From Bifidobacterium felsineum (lineage in GTDB: Bacteria; Actinomycetota; Actinomycetes; Actinomycetales; Bifidobacteriaceae), in the NCBI RefSeq assembly GCF_002802915.1, contig NZ_PEBJ01000002.1, forward strand, positions 473,174 to 537,173: a stretch of DNA of 64,000 nucleotides, given 5' to 3'. Under the pieces are notes generated by a model. The model did not search any database, was not told the origin of the DNA, and saw nothing but the letters and a program-made list of their open reading frames with translations. This document shows, piece after piece, positions 34,113 through 42,908 of the stretch. Position 1 is the first letter of the stretch. Each line of letters opens with the position of its first letter. Both the position numbers and the translations under genes were made by a program.

Positions 34113-35375
34113 TTATCCCTTCTCAAGCAGTCTGTCGTTGAGAATCGCGGGCGTGTTTTCGATGGCGGGCTGCAGTGCGTCGAGCTGCGCGGCGAGCTTC
34201 GCCTCGTTCACCACGGGGATGTCGAGCAGCGTGCGGGCCGTGGCGTGCAGATAGTCGTTCAAGGCCTCGATGCGGCCGTCCTCAAGCGGATACGTCGGAT
34301 CGTTCTCCAACGTGACGTCCAATGCCTTGCGCAGCATCTCATGCTGCGCAACTCCCATGATGGCCGCACACTGGTCTCGGAACGTCATGCGCGAATTCGA
34401 CGGCTGACGTTCCTCCAGTACCTTCGGCGTCCACGCACCATGCTCCCAATCGGCACGCATGTCGTTCTTGAACAACGACATGTTGTGATCGAACAGGGGT
34501 GCCGGGCCGAGGATGCGTCCGGTATGGTTGTCACGTAGGAACCCGTGGTTGTTGGCATGCCGGTCCTGATTGACGATGAGCGCATCGAAGACGAGCATCG
34601 TGCGCATCGCCTCGAACGACTCCGAAGACACCGCACGGGCGGCGGCGAGAATCTCCGGGAACGATGCGAGCTGCGTGGCCGCGTAGAACGGCACGAACGA
34701 CACGTCCTTTGTGTTCATCGACGGACACACCGACGCCAGCTTGCCTTTCCAACGGGCGATATGGTAATCGACCGCGTTCACGCCGAGCTTGTGCGCCAGT
34801 TGCGAGGCGAGATACTCGGAATATGGCTCCAGTCCGGCGTTCGCATACCCTTCGGAACCAGCCTTCCACAATTCCAATCCATTGCCTGTGTGCCGCCATG
34901 CCTTCGGGAACTGCCCGTCCGTTGTCCATTCGCTTGACAGGCCTATCGCATGCTTCTCACTCGACGTGTAGCCTGTGTACGCCACGATGGCAAGCGTCTC
35001 ATCCAGCGGATTGTCATACAGGTTGATGTTTGCGAACTTCAAATCCTCATCGTCGCGTTCGACCCAGAACGAATCATTGACCGACAATCCCTTGCACAGG
35101 TCGATGATCCCCAGCGTATCCGCGATGTTCAGTCCGGCCTGTGCGAGGATCTGGGACGCGAACTCACGGTTCTTCGGAATGGTACGCCGTTCCAGCCAAG
35201 CGGTGAGCTTCACATCATCCGGCTGAGGAGCCAACGGGAACGGCAGCAACGTCCGCTTCGACTCGTCGAACCAGCGAATACGGGCCTCGACCTTACCAGC
35301 CAACAGCCCTTCACCGTACGCGGCATCAAACTGAAGCAGCGGAACGTCATACAGACGCAACACATAACCGGTCAT
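34113..35375 (-). CDS. HipA-like serine/threonine kinase
   Basis: The 420-residue protein carries the HipA catalytic core: DALIVNQDRHANNHGFLRD (catalytic loop with Asp-Arg-His and the metal-binding Asn) and GPAPLFDHNMSLF (the DFG-like metal motif). FPKAWRHTGNGLELWKAG corresponds to the ATP-binding lobe. HipA kinases phosphorylate translation factors such as GltX and cause growth arrest. No HipB-type helix-turn-helix gene is adjacent, so it is either an orphan, CtkA-like enzyme or has lost its antitoxin. It ends right at ychF remnant C. Confidence 0.82.
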   Translation of the reverse strand: MTGYVLRLYDVPLLQFDAAYGEGLLAGKVEARIRWFDESKRTLLPFPLAPQPDDVKLTAWLERRTIPKNREFASQILAQAGLNIADTLGIIDLCKGLSVNDSFWVERDDEDLKFANINLYDNPLDETLAIVAYTGYTSSEKHAIGLSSEWTTDGQFPKAWRHTGNGLELWKAGSEGYANAGLEPYSEYLASQLAHKLGVNAVDYHIARWKGKLASVCPSMNTKDVSFVPFYAATQLASFPEILAAARAVSSESFEAMRTMLVFDALIVNQDRHANNHGFLRDNHTGRILGPAPLFDHNMSLFKNDMRADWEHGAWTPKVLEERQPSNSRMTFRDQCAAIMGVAQHEMLRKALDVTLENDPTYPLEDGRIEALNDYLHATARTLLDIPVVNEAKLAAQLDALQPAIENTPAILNDRLLEKG

Positions 35376-35459
35376 ATCCGTTCCTCCAATCAGATGCCTA
35401 ATGCGCCGCGTTCATCACGATGCGACTTTATACGACAACAACTGAATACAGTATAGACA

Positions 35460-35492
35460 AGGGCCTTGGAATCACTGGAATTCCAAGGCCCT
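35460..35492 (-). terminator. Intrinsic terminator of ychF
   Basis: AGGGCCTTGGAAT/ATTCCAAGGCCCT forms a 13-bp stem, 20 bases after the ychF stop. Copies or relatives of this hairpin mark remnants A and B further left. Confidence 0.85.
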
Positions 35493-35511
35493 CAGCACTA
35501 CTCAGCAATCA

Positions 35512-36606
35512 CTACTTGCTGACATTGAACTTGAACTCGACGATATCGCCGTCTTGCATGACGTAGTCGCGGCCTTCCTGGCGGAGCTTGCCCTCCTCCT
35601 TGATCTTGGCCATGGAGCCTTCGGCGGCAACGAAGTCATCGTAGGAGACGATGTCGGCCTTGATGAAGCCCTTCTCGAAATCGGTGTGAATCACGCCGGC
35701 GGCCTGAGGCGCAGTCCAACCCTTGTGGATCTGCCATGCGCGCACTTCCTTGACACCAGCGGTCAGGAAGGTCTGAAGGCCCAGGATGTCGAAGCCCACA
35801 CGAGCCAGCTGGTCGAGACCAGACTCGGAAAGACCGGCGTCCGCCAACATTTCGCGGGCATCAGCCTCATCGAGCTCAGTCAGATCAGCCTCGAACTGGG
35901 CATTCAGGAACACGGCCGGAGCAGGGGCCACGGAGGCGGCGAGCTTCTTCTTGAGCTCATCGTTGGCCAGCTCGTTATCGTCCACGTTGAACACGTAGAT
36001 GAATGGCTTGGCGGTCATCAGGTGCAGGTCATAGACGGAATCCTTATCGAAGCGGCCTTCGCGGGCAGCCTTATCCAAGGTTTCGCCATTTTCAAGAATC
36101 TGCTTGGCTTGCTTGACGGCATCCATGTATGCCGGCTCGATCTTCTTGCCACGAAGATCTTTCTCCAGCTTTGGCAGCGCATTTTCGATGGTCTGCAAGT
36201 CGGCAAGAATCAGCTCGGTGTTGATGGTGTCGATATCGTCAGCCGGATCAACCTTGCCGTTGACGTGCACGATGTCATCATCCTCGAATGCACGCACGAC
36301 TTCGCAGATGGCATCCGCCTCACGAATGTTGGCCAGGAACTTGTTGCCCAGGCCTTCGCCCTCGGACGCACCCTTGACAATACCGGCGATATCCACGAAG
36401 GTCACCGTGGCGGGTACGATCTTTTCGGTGTTGACCAGCTTGGCCAGCACCGGCAGACGCTTATCCGGCAACGGTACGATACCGGTGTTCGGCTCGATGG
36501 TGGCGAACGGGTAGTTCTCTGCCAGCACATTGTTGCGGGTCAGGGCGTTGAACATGGTGGACTTGCCAACGTTGGGCAGTCCGACAATTCCGATAGTAAG
36601 AGACAT
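35512..36606 (-). CDS. ychF: Redox-regulated ATPase/GTPase YchF
   Basis: The 364-residue protein begins [20 protein letters not shown] (P-loop) and continues with [36 protein letters not shown] (G3) and the TGS-like C-terminal domain ending [16 protein letters not shown] ... [11 protein letters not shown]. YchF (Ola1 relative) binds ATP and associates with ribosomes. Length and domains are normal. The start at 36606 matches the family N terminus, though the ribosome binding site is weak. Fragments of its 3' end are repeated four times downstream. Confidence 0.97.
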   Translation of the reverse strand: MSLTIGIVGLPNVGKSTMFNALTRNNVLAENYPFATIEPNTGIVPLPDKRLPVLAKLVNTEKIVPATVTFVDIAGIVKGASEGEGLGNKFLANIREADAICEVVRAFEDDDIVHVNGKVDPADDIDTINTELILADLQTIENALPKLEKDLRGKKIEPAYMDAVKQAKQILENGETLDKAAREGRFDKDSVYDLHLMTAKPFIYVFNVDDNELANDELKKKLAASVAPAPAVFLNAQFEADLTELDEADAREMLADAGLSESGLDQLARVGFDILGLQTFLTAGVKEVRAWQIHKGWTAPQAAGVIHTDFEKGFIKADIVSYDDFVAAEGSMAKIKEEGKLRQEGRDYVMQDGDIVEFKFNVSK

Positions 36607-36682
36607 GGTTCCAAGTCTAGAGAGATGCTGGACACACAACACACAGCGCCGAACGAACTATCGTAAGCGAGTGCGATAGCAA

Positions 36683-36726
36683 CTCCCTCATTATCTTTGA
36701 AGACAGCTCCCCTCAGTGAGGGAAGC
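36683..36726. repeat. Dispersed double-hairpin palindrome (copy 3, variant)
   Basis: CTCCCTCA...GACAGCTCCCCTCAGTGAGGGAAGCC lies between ychF and proC. Its first small stem is altered compared with the other copies, and the larger stem is CCCTCA/TGAGGG. Confidence 0.6.
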
Positions 36727-36751
36727 CAGTACAGAAACCAATCAGAGGAGA

Positions 36752-37570
36752 TCAACCGACAATCGCATCGACGGCATTAATCACCGAGCCACGGAAGCCG
36801 TCCTTTTCGAGCTGAGCAACGCCCTTAATCGTGGTACCTCCCGGCGAGCAGACGGCATCCTTCATGGCACCCGGATGGGTTCCGGTCGCCATGTACAGAG
36901 CACCCACGCCTTCCACCATTTTGGCTGCCAAACGGTAGGCCGTAGCACGCTGCAGGCCATATTGCACACCGGCATCGCCCAACGCTTCGATATACATATC
37001 GGTGAACGCCGGTGCACATCCAGCAATCACCATGGCGACGTTCATATGGGCAGTATCCACACGCTCAATCAAGCTGATGGCACCAAACAGTTCCTCAAAG
37101 GTCTGGTTCTCAGCATCATTCAGCGTGTTGGCGGATTCGGTGACCAACACGCCTTTGCCCACGGCCATCGGCGTGTTCGGAATCGTGCACTGAATATGGA
37201 CGTCCGGCGAGTCCACGGATTCACTGTCTTCGGTGGCGAACAAATCCTGATACTTCTTCAAATCCCAGCCAGCCGCGATGGACACGACGAACTTGCCTGG
37301 CTTGGCCAGCTCGTGCGCCAACGGCTTGATCACCGAGTCAATCTGATACGGCTTGATGGCAACAATCACCATGTCCGCAGCCACAGCCACTTCCACGGCG
37401 CTATGCAATGGTCGCACGCCGAGCTTCGCAGCGTTCTTCTCAAGCTTGTCATAGTGCGCGGCACAAGCCACAATCTGATGGCCGCGCACCACGCCGGCAT
37501 CCACCAAGCCTTGGGCGATGGCCTGAGCCATGTTGCCATATCCGATGAATCCGATAGTGAAGTTGCTCAT
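36752..37570 (-). CDS. proC: Pyrroline-5-carboxylate reductase
   Basis: The 272-residue protein begins MSNFTIGFIGYGNMAQAIAQ with the NAD(P)-binding G-x-G-x-x-A loop. It contains VIVAIKPYQIDSVIKPL, IQCTIPNTPMAVGKGV and the signature ALGDAGVQYGLQRATAYRLA ... HPGAMKDAVCSPGGTTIKGV. It performs the last step of proline synthesis in the cytoplasm. The start at 37570 follows AAAGGAACTTTTTC. An in-frame ATG six codons earlier is less suitable. Confidence 0.96.
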   Translation of the reverse strand: MSNFTIGFIGYGNMAQAIAQGLVDAGVVRGHQIVACAAHYDKLEKNAAKLGVRPLHSAVEVAVAADMVIVAIKPYQIDSVIKPLAHELAKPGKFVVSIAAGWDLKKYQDLFATEDSESVDSPDVHIQCTIPNTPMAVGKGVLVTESANTLNDAENQTFEELFGAISLIERVDTAHMNVAMVIAGCAPAFTDMYIEALGDAGVQYGLQRATAYRLAAKMVEGVGALYMATGTHPGAMKDAVCSPGGTTIKGVAQLEKDGFRGSVINAVDAIVG

Positions 37571-37646
37571 GAAAAAGTTCCTTTGCAATCAATTGAAATC
37601 GGCCGACAACCGATGATGCCATTCCGCGGCTTCATGCCGCTTCCTT

Positions 37647-37693
37647 CTCTCCCCCAGTCGCCTTCGCGACAGCCCCCTCATCAGAGGGGGGCC
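37647..37693. repeat. Dispersed double-hairpin palindrome (copy 4)
   Basis: TCTCCCCCAGTCGCC TTC GCGACAG followed by CCCCCTC ATCA GAGGGGG repeats the two-hairpin layout of the copy at 6117, with compensating changes in both stems. It lies between proC and the iminopeptidase gene. Confidence 0.7.
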
Positions 37694-37705
37694 GAGGAGC
37701 ACGTG

Positions 37706-39184
37706 TCAGAACAGTTCTTCCAAGTCGCCGCGGTTCAGCGCTTCATTCCACAGGTGCTTGAACACCAGTGAACCATGCAGACCATCGTGCTCGAATTCGT
37801 TGGTGGTCCAATAGTGGCTGTTACCCACGCGGCTCAGCGTATCGAGCTGCATACCGGAGTCCACATACATGTCGTCGAAGTAGACGGCGGCCTGCAGTGG
37901 CACTTTGTTGCGAGCCAACTGATCTTCGTCGTAGATCACACCGAAATGCGTGTCTTCCATCAGCACATCCATCGCAGGCTTGAATGGACGCAACGCAAAC
38001 TCCTGTTCGAACATCCACGGGAACATGGCTTCACCGGTGAAGTTCAACGGGCGAGTCTCCGTACCGAACTCCGGCTTGGTGTCGCGCACGCGCTGCGCCG
38101 CCCAGCGAATCGGCTTATCGAGCTCGCCATTGGCGTAAATGAACTCCTGCAACGGCCAGTACAGCGGACGGGATGCAGTGGCGTTCATCACCTTGGCGAG
38201 GAATTCGTCGGAAAGATCGGCATCCGCACACGATGAACCGTCACCGGTAAGGAACGCATCATCAAGAATCCAATGCACGCGTTCGAAGCTTGGCTTCATG
38301 CCGAAATCGGATCCCAAGCATTGCAGCCGCTCCACGGTCAGCGGATCGCCATTAGGCAGCAGCGGGAAGCCATGAGCAGCCATACCGGCAATCAAACCCA
38401 AACGATGATCAACGTCGGTTTCAGCCATGGAGTCAAGCACCGAATCGGTGAGCTTGCCCGTAAACTCGGCCACATCTGCCACAGTCGGCAGTTTGTCTGC
38501 CAATGTCTCCACGCGTTCCTTATCTTGCGGATAACGCTCATAGAACTGCTTAGTCTTGCGAGCCATACGCGGGAAGGTGTGTTCATAAACTTCGGTGGCA
38601 TCGGCCGGCACATGCGGGATACCGCCGGTGGTGAAGCTGGCGATGACGCCAGCCGGGAACAACGACAGATACGTCAAAGTCAGGAATCCGCCATAGCTTT
38701 GACCCATTGTGACCCACTTGCGGCCACCGAATTCAGTCAGACGCAGATGTTCGAAATCGCGGACGATGGAATCGGCGAGGAACTTCTTCAAAAAATCGGC
38801 TTGCGCGCGTGCGGCGCCGGCTGCGTCACCTTCATGGGCTGCGGCCAGATGCGCCATCGTGTGCGTATCGACGCGCGAGGAGCGACCAGTACCACGCTGG
38901 TCAGGCAGGATAATGCGGAAATGCTTGCTGGCCTCTTCAATCCATCCATCGGAAGTGGGGCTGTTCAGTCGGGGACCCGCTCCGCCAGGGCCGCCCTGCA
39001 GGAAGATCAGCAGCGGCAGGTCATCGTGCACATGTTCCGGCGTGGTGACTACGCGATAGAACAGTTTGATGGTTTCGCCGTCAAATGACTGGCCCGGCAC
39101 ATGATCGGTCCAATCCAGCGGCACGTCAATGGAATGGTCTTCGATGGCGAGACCAGGCACATAGTATTTGCAAAGCTTTGTCAT
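37706..39184 (-). CDS. pip: Proline iminopeptidase-like alpha/beta hydrolase (S33 family)
   Basis: The 492-residue protein shows LLIFLQGGPGGAGPRLNSPT (oxyanion HGGPG-like motif), ILPDQRGTGRSSRVD and the nucleophile elbow VTMGQSYGGFLTLTYLSLFP. These are the markers of S33 prolyl aminopeptidases, which release N-terminal proline from peptides. The length is that of the larger actinobacterial form. The start at 39184 follows TCAGGAATC. Closeness to proC is interesting for proline metabolism, but the two are separated by a repeat. Confidence 0.87.
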   Translation of the reverse strand: MTKLCKYYVPGLAIEDHSIDVPLDWTDHVPGQSFDGETIKLFYRVVTTPEHVHDDLPLLIFLQGGPGGAGPRLNSPTSDGWIEEASKHFRIILPDQRGTGRSSRVDTHTMAHLAAAHEGDAAGAARAQADFLKKFLADSIVRDFEHLRLTEFGGRKWVTMGQSYGGFLTLTYLSLFPAGVIASFTTGGIPHVPADATEVYEHTFPRMARKTKQFYERYPQDKERVETLADKLPTVADVAEFTGKLTDSVLDSMAETDVDHRLGLIAGMAAHGFPLLPNGDPLTVERLQCLGSDFGMKPSFERVHWILDDAFLTGDGSSCADADLSDEFLAKVMNATASRPLYWPLQEFIYANGELDKPIRWAAQRVRDTKPEFGTETRPLNFTGEAMFPWMFEQEFALRPFKPAMDVLMEDTHFGVIYDEDQLARNKVPLQAAVYFDDMYVDSGMQLDTLSRVGNSHYWTTNEFEHDGLHGSLVFKHLWNEALNRGDLEELF

Positions 39185-39260
39185 GATTCCTGACTTTAGC
39201 CCACAAATCAGTCTTTTGGGTGATGTTGATTCATCTTCCAACGCGTTAGCCTTGGAACTT

Positions 39261-41801
39261 ATGGGATGGATCGCGAACATTCGGATGCAGCTGGCCAAGC
39301 TTGGCGGCAAACCGTATCAAACCTTGCTGTTTGATACGCTGCTCGCCGTGGCGCTCATGGCATTGGGCTCCCTCATAGCCACGAGCACCGACCCCAGCAC
39401 CACTCCAGGGTTGCTGTTTCGCTCATCATCCTTAGCAACCGTGCTGTGGAATTTGCCAAGCATGATTCCGCTGGCCTTGCGAAGAACCCGTCCGGAAACT
39501 GCCGCTTGGATGTATGTCGGTCTTACGATACTGCAGTTGATTGTTGGCCCGGCAATCATCTACAGCGATTTTCTTGCGCTCCTCATGCTGTACTCCGTCT
39601 TGGTGTATGGCGACGCCCATCACACGGTACGGTTTGTTATCACAGCACTGGCTAATAGTCTGCTTGCCGGCGCAGTTTGGGGTGTGACATTCAATATCGG
39701 ACCATTGTTCGGTTCCGCCGCCGGGTTCAACATAGCTTGGACCGGCTGGCTTCCTACCGCTGCGGCACTTCCAGCTTGCCCTGCGATGGGCGCGGTCGCA
39801 TCAGATACTGGCAGTTGTGGGTTAAAGATGCTTGAGGACTCGCTAATTATGGCTGCCGTAATCGCCATCTGCGCAATCAGTATCAGCATCATGGCATTGT
39901 GGCAGCGCGCACGACGGGCCACGCTTGCAGCCATGCGCGAACGCAATGCCGCGATTGTGGCGTCAGAGGCAGAGGAAACCCATATCGCCGCGCTTGCCGA
40001 ACGTGCACGCATCGCCCGAGACATGCATGATGTGGTGGCGCATACGCTTTCCACGATTATCGTGCAGGCGGATGGCGGGCGGTATGCGGGCGCCCATGAT
40101 ATCGAATTGGCGCGCACGACGATGGGAACGATTCGCCATGAAGCTCAACGTGCACAGCACGATATGCATCGTTTGTTTTCGGTGTTCGGTACACCAACCG
40201 GCGGTGAAGCGAATGGCAACGCAATCTCATACGGCAATATGCCTTCATTATGGAAGGGGTCCGTCAACGTTTCGCATACGCTAACCGGACAGGCGCATCC
40301 GGAAAAACTGTCAGTACAGGCCAGCGAGGCAGTGTTTCGATTAGTGCAGGAGGCCTTGACGAATGCTCGTAAATATGCGGGCAAAGGAGCCCACGTATCC
40401 GTCAACGAACAGTGGTCGGATATGGCATTGTCCATCACCATTACCGATGATGGACTCGGCGCCAAAGCCGCACAGGACGGGCATCGACCGGGCTATGGCC
40501 TCATCGGTATGCATGAACGTATTGAAGCACTCGGCGGCACGGTCCACGCAGGCCCGCAGAACGGTCAGGGATTTGAAGTGTCGGCATCGATTCCTCTCTC
40601 CCCCATGAGCTCTCCTACTCAATATGCCGCGTTCGACTCGGGTTCCGCGCCCGGCACCAACAATTCCCATTTCCACGATTCCGCACAGAGTGTCTTCCCT
40701 ATCTGGACACGATTCATGGACACCGCAAAACGAGCTGTTCTATCATCGGCGGCACGAATATTCACCGTCTTCCAATCAAAGCATATTGAGCAAGGAGACC
40801 CCTCCCATCGATTCAATTGGATTGGCAGGTTTGCCCAATGGACCGAACGGCATTATCTATTGATGGATATACTTGCCGCAGCAATCCTAGTAATACTGTT
40901 CAATTCGTCTACTTATAACGATCTACGAACGCTCGCCGATGACGGTGTTCATTGGATACTGCCCAATAAAGCCTTCACAACAGTCCTGACCATTGCCCTA
41001 CTTGTACCGATAGCGTTCCGCCGGCGATTCCCTGAATCAAGCGCCTTGGCGATGGCGGTGGTATCGATGATTCAGCTGCTGATGCCTGCTTCCATCATGA
41101 CAGCCAATGGCATGGCTGTGAATGTGTTTGCTTTGGTATCCGTCTATTCCGCTGTGCTTTACGGTCGTGAGCATGCATGGCGCTGGGTGAGCGTGGCATT
41201 GGTTGTTGATAGCTGGTTGTTCGGCATCAAGATCGCGACCGGGTGGAATGGGACCAACTTATGGCATGTTGCGGCGCAGCTGGTTATTCCCGGTCGTTAT
41301 ACCACGGATGTATGGGGGGTTATTCTTGGAGGACTGTTGCCGGGCGGCATGGTAGCGATGGCTGGTTTCGCCTGCATCGCCGCCGCTCGATGGACCCGTT
41401 CACGAGGATCGAATGCGCTGGTGTTGCAGCAGCGAGAAGAGGCATTGCGAGCTGAGCAAGAGCGTCAGAAGATATTGGCGGCCAATCTCGAACGCGAGCG
41501 AATCGGATCCGCGATGCAAACGGAAGTAATGGCCACATTGAATTCGGTCATTATACAAGCTGATACCGGCCTGGCTCTGTTGAACAGCTCCCCCGCACTC
41601 GACAGTACACAAATCGCGGATTCGTTCGCGGCAATCAGCAAGCGTGGGCGTGCTGCCTTGGCCCATATGCGTGAGCTGCTGCAGGTGCTGCGCGAAACCG
41701 GCTTCAGCGATGAGGCTCATCATGCGGCTTCCACTGCGATGCCGCTGCATCCGGCTGCTTCACTGGAAGCTCAGATGCAACAGCTGCAAAGGAATCATTG
41801 A
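39261..41801 (+). CDS. Tandem sensor histidine kinase with degenerate second module
   Basis: The frame encodes two membrane-kinase modules in one chain. Module one: several membrane helices, then IARDMHDVVAHTLSTIIVQ with phosphoacceptor His256, and a HATPase_c domain (LVQEALTNARKYA, GYGLIGMHERIEALGG). Module two (from about residue 535): another set of membrane helices and a matching helix RERIGSAMQTEVMATLNSVI in which Gln753 replaces the histidine; no ATPase domain follows. Module two is thus a pseudokinase or a sensory/dimerisation arm. Start is uncertain (39261 chosen; 39285 possible; upstream starts overlap the divergent gene). The cognate regulator follows. Confidence 0.82.
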   Translation: MGWIANIRMQLAKLGGKPYQTLLFDTLLAVALMALGSLIATSTDPSTTPGLLFRSSSLATVLWNLPSMIPLALRRTRPETAAWMYVGLTILQLIVGPAIIYSDFLALLMLYSVLVYGDAHHTVRFVITALANSLLAGAVWGVTFNIGPLFGSAAGFNIAWTGWLPTAAALPACPAMGAVASDTGSCGLKMLEDSLIMAAVIAICAISISIMALWQRARRATLAAMRERNAAIVASEAEETHIAALAERARIARDMHDVVAHTLSTIIVQADGGRYAGAHDIELARTTMGTIRHEAQRAQHDMHRLFSVFGTPTGGEANGNAISYGNMPSLWKGSVNVSHTLTGQAHPEKLSVQASEAVFRLVQEALTNARKYAGKGAHVSVNEQWSDMALSITITDDGLGAKAAQDGHRPGYGLIGMHERIEALGGTVHAGPQNGQGFEVSASIPLSPMSSPTQYAAFDSGSAPGTNNSHFHDSAQSVFPIWTRFMDTAKRAVLSSAARIFTVFQSKHIEQGDPSHRFNWIGRFAQWTERHYLLMDILAAAILVILFNSSTYNDLRTLADDGVHWILPNKAFTTVLTIALLVPIAFRRRFPESSALAMAVVSMIQLLMPASIMTANGMAVNVFALVSVYSAVLYGREHAWRWVSVALVVDSWLFGIKIATGWNGTNLWHVAAQLVIPGRYTTDVWGVILGGLLPGGMVAMAGFACIAAARWTRSRGSNALVLQQREEALRAEQERQKILAANLERERIGSAMQTEVMATLNSVIIQADTGLALLNSSPALDSTQIADSFAAISKRGRAALAHMRELLQVLRETGFSDEAHHAASTAMPLHPAASLEAQMQQLQRNH

Positions 41802-41890
41802 GTCAATCCGATCAGAACAGGGCAGTATCAGGGAAGATTCAGGGTTGTCCAAGACGCACTGAGCATGCAGAAACGGATACAGTGGGAGTC

Positions 41891-42625
41891 ATGAACGAGA
41901 GTAGAAGCATTCGTGTGGTCATTGCCGATGATCAGGAGCTAGTGCGAGCCGGCTTTGCCATGGTGATTAATTCACAGGCCGATATGACTGTGATAGGTCA
42001 GGCCGCCGATGGTGTTGAAGCGGTTGCCCTTGCTGAATCATTGCATCCTGATGTGGTGTTGATGGATGTACGTATGCCAGGCATGGATGGGATTGAGGCT
42101 ACGCGGCAGATTTCAGAGTCCTCTACCGATATCCAACCGACTCGTGTCATTATTCTGACGACTTTCGATTTGGATGAATACGTGATGTCTGCCATCAATG
42201 CCGGAGCTTCGGGCTTTTTGCTGAAAGATACCGAACCGGAAACATTGCTGAATTCCATCCGCACTGTGTTCAATGGCAACGCGATCATCGCGCCTTCCGC
42301 CACAAAACGTCTTATTGAAACGATGATGCAGGATGGCTATGCGGCTGGGAAATCATTGGGAACAGCAGCGTCCAAAGCTACGAGCACGAATGCTGTAACA
42401 GATTCCGACGCGTTTTACACCGATCCGGAGCTCGAACTGCTCACTGATCGCGAACGTGAGGTACTGGTGGAAATCGCCCACGGGCTCAGCAATCAGGAGA
42501 TTGCTGACAAGCTTTTCATCTCCCTGCCTACGGTGAAAACCCATGTGGCGCATATTCTGGCGAAAATCAATGCGCGCGATCGCGTGCAGGCGGTTGTTTT
42601 CGCTTACGACAATAGATTGGTGTGA
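41891..42625 (+). CDS. Two-component response regulator, NarL/LuxR family
   Basis: The 244-residue protein has a receiver domain (VIADDQELVRAGF, phosphoacceptor Asp in VVLMDVRMPGMDGIEA, Lys in GFLLKDTEPE), an unusually long Ala/Thr/Ser linker (about residues 155-180) and a LuxR helix-turn-helix (LTDREREVLVEIAHGLSNQE, KLFISLPTVKTHVAHILAKI). The start at 41891 follows GGGAG. It is the partner of the tandem kinase 90 bases upstream and likely controls the FtsX-type ABC exporter encoded next to it. Confidence 0.93.
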   Translation: MNESRSIRVVIADDQELVRAGFAMVINSQADMTVIGQAADGVEAVALAESLHPDVVLMDVRMPGMDGIEATRQISESSTDIQPTRVIILTTFDLDEYVMSAINAGASGFLLKDTEPETLLNSIRTVFNGNAIIAPSATKRLIETMMQDGYAAGKSLGTAASKATSTNAVTDSDAFYTDPELELLTDREREVLVEIAHGLSNQEIADKLFISLPTVKTHVAHILAKINARDRVQAVVFAYDNRLV

Positions 42626-42683
42626 ACATTTTCGCCATTTCGTCATAGCAACCAAACGAATGACTAAGTAACTGCCATACAAG

Positions 42684-42850
42684 GGGTACATTCGCTACTT
42701 CGCAAACATCTATCTGTTTTGCAAGGGGTACCAATTCATCCAGAACGCGGATATATGTATTGCGATTCCAATATTCATATGGATGAAAACACAGTTTTGG
42801 TACCCCTCGCACAGCAGATAGGAATCCGAAAGGACGCCAATATACCCCTT
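42684..42850. repeat. Imperfect long inverted repeat of unknown nature
   Basis: Two arms of about 60 bases (42684-42744 and 42780-42850) are inverted copies sharing GGATGAA, TTGGTACCCCT, GCA, CAGATAG and TACCCCTT in the same order with roughly 70-75% identity. Four GGTACCCCTT-like boxes result: a direct pair about 42-44 bases apart in each arm. The region lies between two convergent gene ends, where no promoter is needed. No known element is recognised. Confidence 0.65.
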
Positions 42851-42856
42851 CCAAAG

Positions 42857-42896
42857 GAGATGGCCTCCCACACCATGTGGCGTGGGAGGCCATCTC
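42857..42896. terminator. Strong bidirectional hairpin
   Basis: GAGATGGCCTCCCAC and GTGGGAGGCCATCTC form a perfect 15-bp stem with a ten-base loop, 12 bases after the FtsX-like permease stop. It should terminate that operon. A clear T-tract is lacking. Confidence 0.75.
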
Positions 42897-42908
42897 AATG
42901 CGCTATTG

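Noticed and set aside
39168..39260. Upstream starts for the tandem kinase (39168 or 39183)
   Set aside because: They overlap the divergent iminopeptidase start and would remove the promoter space; no ribosome binding site is seen.
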